64,000 bases of DNA from Benincasa hispida (taxonomy: Eukaryota > Streptophyta > Magnoliopsida > Cucurbitales > Cucurbitaceae), in assembly GCF_009727055.1 (NCBI RefSeq), contig NC_052349.1, forward strand, positions 42,143,665 through 42,207,664, written 5' to 3'. Position numbers and translations under genes: made by a program. Each line of letters opens with the position of its first letter. Position 1 is the stretch's first letter. The notes below the pieces were generated by a model that saw nothing but the letters and a program-made list of their open reading frames with translations, searched no databases and was not told the DNA's origin. This document shows, in pieces, positions 58,251-64,000 of this stretch.

Positions 58251-58675
58251 ATGACTAGCTCTTTAGTTCAACTATTAACTTCCGATAAACTTAACGGCGA
58301 CAACTACTCAACATGGAAAACAAATCTGAATTCAACACTAGTAATAGATGACCTGAGATTTGTCTTAATTGAGGAATATCCTCAGGCCTCTGCCTCGAAA
58401 GAAGCACAAGGTAAATATGATTTACTAGTTGCTGAAACATGTTTAGTGGAGTTTGATACCTCAACCTGGATATTGGATTCAAGAGCCACTAGTCCTGGAA
58501 AAAGCTTGAAGAAGGCAAGATCACCCTCAAGATTGGAACAGGAGAGGTTGTCTCGGCCGAAGCAATGAGAGACTTGAAGTTGTTTTTCAATAATAGATAT
58601 ATCATACTTAACGATGTTTTGTATGCTCCTAAAATGAGATGGAATTTAATATTTATCACATGTATATTAAAATAA
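58251..58675 (+). pseudogene. Copia-4 gag-protease fusion remnant
   Basis: Gag starts MTSSLVQLLTSDKLNGDNYS and runs about 40 residues (WKTNLNSTLVIDDLRFVLIE). It then jumps to protease-proximal sequence (GKYDLLVAETCLVEF) and WILDSRATS, where the DSGAT active-site Gly is Arg. The middle of gag with the zinc knuckle is deleted. A stop follows at about 58567. Downstream, GEVVSAEAMRDLKLFFNNRY and LYAPKMRWNLIFI are the rest of the protease domain in another frame. Confidence 0.83.
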
Positions 58676-59142
58676 ATGTATAAAATATCTTTTGAAGTTA
58701 ATGAAGCGTTCATTTTCAGAAAAGGTATTCAAATTTGTTCTGCTATACTTGAAAACAACTTATATAAGTTAAGACCAACTAAAGAAAAATTTGTCTTAAA
58801 TACTGAGATGTTTAGAACAGTCGAAACTCAGAATAAAAGACAAAAAGTTTCTTCTAATGCCTATTTATGGCACTTAAGACTTGACCACATAAATCTCAAA
58901 AGGATTGAGAGATTGATTAAAAATGGACTCCTAAATCAGTTAGAAGACAATTCTTTACCTCTATGTGAGTCTTGTCTTGAAGGAAAATGACTAAGAGATC
59001 TTTTACTGGAAAAGGTCTCAAAGCCACAATACCCTTAGAGCTCGTACATTCGGACCTCTGTGGACCGATGAATGTCAAAGCTCGAGGTGGGTATGAATAT
59101 TTCATCAGTTTTATTGATGATTATTCAAGGTATGGTCATATT
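58676..59142 (+). pseudogene. Copia-4 pre-integrase and integrase N-terminal part
   Basis: An open stretch reads YKISFEVNEAFIFRKGIQIC, then AYLWHLRLDHINLKRIERLI and LPLCESCLEGK, containing the HHCC-type zinc residues (His in HLRLDH, Cys in CESC). It continues PLELVHSDLCGPMNVKARGG-like sequence in a shifted frame (59030-59090) and FIDDYSRYGHI, at which point the adapter begins. Confidence 0.82.
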
Positions 59143-59180
59143 CTGTCTCTTATACACATCTAGATGTGTATAAGAGACAG
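59143..59180. other. Nextera mate-pair junction adapter (sequencing artefact)
   Basis: CTGTCTCTTATACACATCT (59143-59161) followed by AGATGTGTATAAGAGACAG (59162-59180) is a perfect 38-bp palindrome made of two inverted 19-bp Tn5 mosaic ends, identical to the circularisation junction of Nextera mate-pair libraries. It sits inside the Copia-4 integrase. Sequence left and right of it need not be adjacent in the genome. About 300 bp of integrase core expected here by comparison with Copia-1 is missing. Confidence 0.97.
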
Positions 59181-60421
59181 ACCTTGTTGGACATGGTTCG
59201 CTCAATGATGAGCTTTGCTGAGTTACCTGATTCCTTTTGGGGACATGCATTAGAGACTGCTGTCTATATTTTGAATAACGTTCCCTCTAAAAGTGTTTCA
59301 GAAACACCTTATAAGCTATGGAAAAGGCGTAAAGGCAGTTTACGTCACTTTAGGATTTGGGGATGCTGGCACACGTGTTGGTGCAAAATCCTAAAAAATT
59401 GGAACGTCGTTCAAAACTATGCCTATTTCTAGATTATCCAAAAGAAACAAAAGGTGGTCTATTTTACGATCCTCAAGAGAATAAGGAATTTGTATCGACA
59501 AATGCCACATTCTTAGAGGAAGACCACATAAGAAGTCATCAACCTCGCAGTAGACTAGTATTGAATGAAATTTCCAAAGACGTTACAGATAGAGCTAGTT
59601 CATCTACTAAGTAGTAGATAAAACTAGTACATCTGGTCAGTCACATCCTTCTCAAGAGTTGAGAATGCCTTGACATAGTGGGAGGGTTGTTCATCAGCCT
59701 GACCATTACTTGGGTTTAACAGAAACACAAGTCATCATACCTGATGACGGCATAGAGGATCCATCGACCTATAAACAGGCGATGAAAGATGTGGACCGTG
59801 ATCAGTGGGTCAAAGCCATGGACCTCGAAATGGAGTCTATGTACTTCAATTCTGTCTGGAAACTTGTAGATCAACCAAATGATGTAAAACCAATTGGTTG
59901 TAAGTGGATCTACAAGAGAAAACGAGACCAAGTCAGTAAAGTACAGACTTTTAAGGCTCGACTTGTGGCAAAGGGTTATACTAGAGAGAGGGAGTGGACT
60001 ATAAAGAAACTTTCTCTCCCGTTGCCATGCTTAAGCGATTAGAATACTCTTATCCATTGCCGCCTTTTATGACTATGAAATTTGGCAGATGGATGTCAAG
60101 ACAACCTTTCTAAATGGCAATCTTGAGGAGAGTATCTATATGGCTGAACCAGAGGGGTTTATTGCACAGGATCAAGAACAAAAGGTTTGTATGCTTAAAA
60201 AATCCATTTATGGGTTGAAACAAGCTTCTAGGTCTTGGAATATAAGATTTGATATTGCAATCAAATCTTATGGCTTTGTACAGAATGTTGACGAGCCTTG
60301 TGTTTACAAGAAGATCGTCAATTCTACTATAGAGTTTTTAGTTTTATATGTTGACGATATTCTACTCATTGGGAATGAAGTAGGTTACCTAACTGACATC
60401 AAGAAATGGCTAGCAATTTAG
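59181..60421 (+). pseudogene. Copia-4 integrase C-terminal part and RT
   Basis: After the adapter the frame resumes TLLDMVRSMMSFAELPDSFW (59183 on), then the integrase C-terminal GLFYDPQENKEFVSTNATFL. RT starts near 59710 with YKQAMKDVDRDQWVKAMDLE, CKWIYKRKRDQVSKVQTFKA and, after a frameshift near 60000, MDVKTTFLNGNLEESIYMAE and IYGLKQASRSWN. The catalytic YVDD is intact at 60347-60358. Frameshifts near 59385, 59610 and 60000 and a stop at 60419-60421 inactivate it. Confidence 0.87.
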
Positions 60422-61257
60422 TTCCAAATGAAAGATTTGGGAAATGTGCAGTATGTTCTCGGGATTCAGATTATTCAGAACCACAAGAACAGAACACTAG
60501 CCATGTCTCAAGCAACTTATATGGAATTCATTTGTCAAAGGATTAATGTCCTAAGACACCTTAAGAGGTTGAGGATATGAGACGCATTTCCTATGCTTCC
60601 GCAGTAGGGAGCCTGATGTATGCAATGTTATGTACTAGACCTGACATATGCTACGTAGTAGGGATAGTCAGTAGGTATCAATCCAATCGTGGATATGATC
60701 ATTGGACTACCGTTAAAAATATCCTCAAGTATTTTAAGAGAACAAGGTACTACATGTTCGTGTATGGTACTAAGGATTTGATCCTTACTGGATACACTAA
60801 CTCTGATTTTCAAACCGATAGAGATACAAGAAAATCTACATTGGGATCAGTGTTCATTCTGAATGAAGGAGCAGTAGTGTGGAGAAGTGTGAAGCAAAAC
60901 TGTATTGCGGACTCCACAGTGGAAGTTGAATACGTAGCTGCATTTGAAGCAGCAAAGGAAGCAGTATGGTTAAGGAAATTCTTGACAGATTTTGAAGTCG
61001 TTCCAAATATGCATCTATCTGTCACTCTATATTGTGATAATAGTGATGTAGTTGCAAATTCAAGAGAACTAAGAAGCCACAAGCGCGGCAAACATCTTGA
61101 GCACAAATACCATCTGTTCCGGGAGATTGTATATCGTGGAGACGTTGTAGTAACCCATATATCTTCTGAACAAAACATTGTTGATCCTTTTACAAAGGCT
61201 CTCACAGCTAAAGTGTTTGAAGGTCACCTACAGAGTCTAGGTCTACGAAGTTTGTAA
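60422..61257 (+). pseudogene. Copia-4 RT end and RNase H
   Basis: The 226-codon frame 60577-61257 is open: ARPDICYVVGIVSRYQSN-like sequence at the RT end, WRSVKQNCIADSTVEVEYVA, LYCDNSDVVANSRELRSHKR and EQNIVDPFTKALTAKVFEGH of RNase H. The catalytic-region Asp residues in NSDFQTD, DSTVE and CDNS are visible. It ends at TAA 61255-61257. It is the longest intact element frame in this part of the window but is separated from RT by a stop. Confidence 0.88.
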
Positions 61258-61380
61258 ACTAGAACAAGTGGGAGAACTTTTGGGTATATGCCTTATTTTA
61301 TTGTATTCATATGTTTATTATACTCATATGTTTCTCAATTAAATTCAACATTGTGATACTCCACTAGGAGTTTTAGTCCA

Positions 61381-61390
61381 AATGGGAGTT
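61381..61390 (+). promoter_or_regulatory. Polypurine tract of Copia-4
   Basis: AATGGGAGTT precedes the TGTTGG start of the 3' LTR. An additional AAGTGGGAGAA run at 61266-61276 may be a duplicated tract. Confidence 0.7.
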
Positions 61391-62085
61391 TGTTGGATTT
61401 TATGTCCTAAAACTCGTAGTTTGTAAATTACTAAACATATTATGTTTTGTTTTTCGATAAAATTGTTGTTGAAATTGTAATCTTGAATCCAATAAACTAA
61501 GGTCCTGAGTCTATTTAATGTAGTTTGAACTTTATCTAATGACATAAATGTGGATCAAGTTCAAATATATAGCCAAAATGGTCTATAGTATGTGAATAAG
61601 GTTGGGTGCATTATTCTAGGGACACTATGGATGCGGCCCATTTTGTAGTTAGTACAAACGATATGATCCTAAATCATTCATGTAGAGACATGAAAGTGGG
61701 GACATCCTATGTAAAAAGTTTACATAAGACTGAACCATGAAATAGTCACTTTTTACGTTCTAAACGCCGTTTTATGTATAAAACTGACTATTTCGTTAAT
61801 TGATGACATAGGTAATTTAATCTTAATCCTGAGCTAACTATGAACTCCTGTTCACTTGGAATTATCCTTAGATCTACATAGATGAGGACAGCTCATTATC
61901 GCTGGCCCAATAAGCCTTCCATTTCAGGGGTAAGATCATGTGGATAGCTGGGAACATAGGGTAACGAAATTCACTCCTACCTGTTATAGGGATAGTAGAT
62001 AGGTTGTTCCCTTTAGTACTGAATCCAGGTCTTGAACAAGGGGCCCCACCCTCTCCTTGGCTCGAGAGGGGTTTGGTTTGATAAG
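61391..62085 (+). mobile_element. Copia-4 3' LTR, truncated
   Basis: It begins TGTTGGATTTTATGTCCTAA and is collinear with the Copia-1 LTR start (CATGTAGAGACATGAAAGTGGG against CATATAGAGACATGTGAGCGGG-type sequence; GGTAGTAGATAG-like block near 61990). Similarity fades at about 62085, so only the first 700 bp of an expected 2 kb remain. Confidence 0.75.
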
Positions 62086-62737
62086 CGCCCGCGATGCTTG
62101 TTGGATGCAAAGCTAGAGGTCCTTCTAGGATCCTTACAAACACTCACAAAGAAAGCTACTTAGATCGAACTTAGAATCTATGATGGTCACTATTAGATCC
62201 TAAGAGAACTCACTCCATAATTAGTTTGATCAAGGCTAATCCAATGAATTGATTTAAATATCAAATCTAAAGAAAGATTTGAAAGAAAAAGACAACACCA
62301 AAAGGTTGAATAAGCACAAGTTTTTTACTATTGATAATCTGAGTTTTGAAGAAATTACAAGCCATTTTATAGGCCAAATGGTCGTGGATGCAAGAAACTC
62401 AAAAGTCATTCAAATACAATTAATTGCAAATTGTAGAAAATAACACCTAGAAACTTGAAACTTAATTGCATACAAAATTATAAGTCCAAATACAAAACTA
62501 GGAACGTAGAAAGTCTTCCAATTGCCTTAAATATCTCCTCTAGAAGGTGGCAAAGTAGATATACACGTTTGACAAGGTTTGACATCACATTTCTCCATGC
62601 AGTGCACACTTGACAACATTTTCTTCACAAAATCTGCACGCTTCTTTTGACCACCATGTCATCTTCCAAATTATAGGACTTTTCCCATGCCATCTTCATG
62701 CCATTCTCTTCTTGACTCATTGAACTAACATTATATA
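62086..62737 (-). other. Probable Ty3-3 LTR or 3' sequence
   Basis: A minus-strand CCTATAAAATGGCTTG element (about 62373-62358) suggests an LTR promoter. No conserved coding blocks are seen; the peptide next to the gap (AWEKSYNLEDDMVVKRSVQI) is not recognised. If it is the 3' LTR, RNase H and integrase are missing between it and the RT, or lie in the gap if the gap size is wrong. Confidence 0.35.
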
Positions 62738-62856
62738 NNNNNNNNNNNNNNNNNNNNNNNNNNNNNNNNNNNNNNNNNNNNNNNNNNNNNNNNNNNNNNN
62801 NNNNNNNNNNNNNNNNNNNNNNNNNNNNNNNNNNNNNNNNNNNNNNNNNNNNNNNN
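62738..62856. other. Assembly gap, 119 N
   Basis: Unresolved bases between the RT/RNase H linker of the Ty3-3 element and LTR-like sequence. True length is unknown. Confidence 0.98.
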
Positions 62857-64000
62857 GGTGAGGCTATGCTACTGAAATCCTTAATAAACCTTCTATAAAA
62901 ACTAGCCAAACCATGAAAATATCTCACCTCGGTTGCATTGGTGGGTGTTGGCCACTCTCGAATAGCCTTGACCTTTTCTTTATCAACTTTCACTCCATCC
63001 TTTCCAACAATGAATCCTAAGAAATTGTCTTGGTCTAGATAAAAGCTACACTTTTTTAAATTGGCATAAAGCTTTTATTCTCTAAGTTTAAGCAAAATTG
63101 TCTTGACATGTAACATATGTTCCTTCAAATTTTTAGAGTAAACAAGAATATCATCAAAGTATGCCACAACAAATTTTCCAATGTATTCTCTCAAAATATG
63201 ATTCATAAGCCTCATAAAAGTACTTGGTGCATTGGTCAGACCAAATGGCATAACAAGCCACTCATAAAGACCAAATTTTGTTTTGAAAGCCGTTTTCCAC
63301 TCATCTCCCACATGATTCGAATTTGATGGTAACCACTTTTAAGATCAATTTTTGAAAACAATTTTGCACCATGTAATTCATCTAGCATGTTGTCCAATCT
63401 AGGAATAGGATGTCGATACTTTACCGTTATTTTGTTAATGGCTCGACAATCAACACACATCCTCCATGTTCCATCTTTTTTGGGCACTAAAATGACTGGA
63501 ACCGAACAAGGACTCATGCTTTCTCGAACATAACCTTTATCCATGGCTCTTCCACTTGTCTTTGAATTTCCTTGGCTTTGATTGGATTGGTCCTGTATGC
63601 CGCCATATTTGGAAGCGTTGCCCCAGGTATGAAGTCAATTTTGTGCTCAATTCCTCTTAAAGGAGATAGACCCGTAGGTGCATCTTCATGTGGAAACATG
63701 TCATTAAATTCCTACAAAAGAGATTTAAAAGCACTAAGCAAACCATCATTAGAGTTAGGTTCAGTTACTAAACACATTCCTTTGCACATAAGTACAGAGT
63801 TTGGTGCTTCGAATGAAAACATATTCCTCTCTTCCCCCTTTCTCATAACCAAACTCACACTCTTTCTTTTTTCCTCAAAATCACTCTTTTTTCTCTCTTG
63901 GTTTTTACTCATCTTTTGCCCCTTACTTTTTTCTTTTTTTTTTTTTTTCGCTCTTCTCCTTTAACTTACTTCTCACCCCTATTCACAAACCATCCTTTTC
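62857..64000 (-). pseudogene. Ty3-3 chromovirus-like reverse transcriptase (continues past the window)
   Basis: On the minus strand the order is: protease-RT linker (MFSFEAPNSVLMCKGMCLVT, about 63825), [20 protein letters not shown] (63665-63610), the RT entry block [52 protein letters not shown], then [20 protein letters not shown] and YFDD at 63161-63150, and finally the linker VKAIREWPTPTNATEV and FHGLASFYRRFIKDFSSIAS before the gap. Frameshifts occur near 63310 and 63530 and a stop near 63070. The linker type suggests a CRM/Reina-type chromovirus, by recognition only. Confidence 0.88.

Noticed and set aside
59143..59180. Perfect 38-bp palindrome as a natural transposon end or regulatory hairpin
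   Set aside because: It is base-for-base two inverted Tn5 mosaic ends as used in sequencing libraries; no bacterial transposon body accompanies it.

Overview
ORGANISM AND CHARACTER. The window is plant nuclear DNA, very probably from a eudicot. It holds an intron-split LOB-domain gene, Ty1/copia and Ty3/gypsy elements with plant-type primer-binding sites (initiator-Met and Asp tRNA types), a LINE 3' end, and CACTA, Mutator-like and hAT-like DNA transposon remnants in AT-rich spacer. I lean towards a cucurbit but nothing here proves it. It is a draft assembly: there are two N gaps (53771-53771+809, i.e. to 54580, and 62738-62856), a single N at 17003, and a 38-bp sequencing junction adapter at 59143-59180. 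LAYOUT. 1-1400 is one end of a CACTA transposon inserted in the 5' LTR of a decayed Copia element (1401-11062, plus strand, 2.1-kb LTRs). That Copia element sits inside the gag region of a decayed Ty3/gypsy element (11063-13567). 13568-17976 is AT-rich spacer with a Copia RNase H scrap at about 15470-15760. 18006-18997 (minus) is the only convincing host gene, a two-exon class II LBD transcription factor of 300 aa. 19141-30600 is AT-rich spacer with two foldback elements, a LINE tail, a hAT-like MITE and two GC-richer islands. 30605-38860 is a nested insertion: a minus-strand Copia element whose left LTR carries a 2.2-kb Mutator-like element (10-bp target duplication) and whose right LTR carries a 3.2-kb Ty3 element (5-bp target duplication) that has collapsed to one LTR, a piece of gag and a 33-bp stub of the other LTR. 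40059-45897 is a Ty3 LTR remnant followed by the 3' part of another minus-strand Copia element. 45898-57830 is the most unusual region: two gag-protease-only Ty3-type units in tandem that share the middle LTR, with an inverted LTR pair at the left end. 57831-62085 is a plus-strand Copia element broken by the adapter. 62857-64000 is the reverse transcriptase part of a chromovirus-like Ty3 element on the minus strand. HOW IT WORKS TOGETHER. No pathway or operon-like grouping exists. The LBD gene is a self-contained putative repressor with its own TATA element and a short upstream ORF overlapping its start codon. Everything else is transposable-element history, which can be ordered from who interrupts whom. 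Nearly all element genes are broken by stops and frameshifts. I found no tRNA, rRNA or CRISPR and no convincing new host system. The best candidates for novelty are the shared-LTR gag-protease tandem, its inverted LTR end, and the CGATCG-rich arrays carried by one Copia family; the best candidate for an assembly error is the adapter at 59143.
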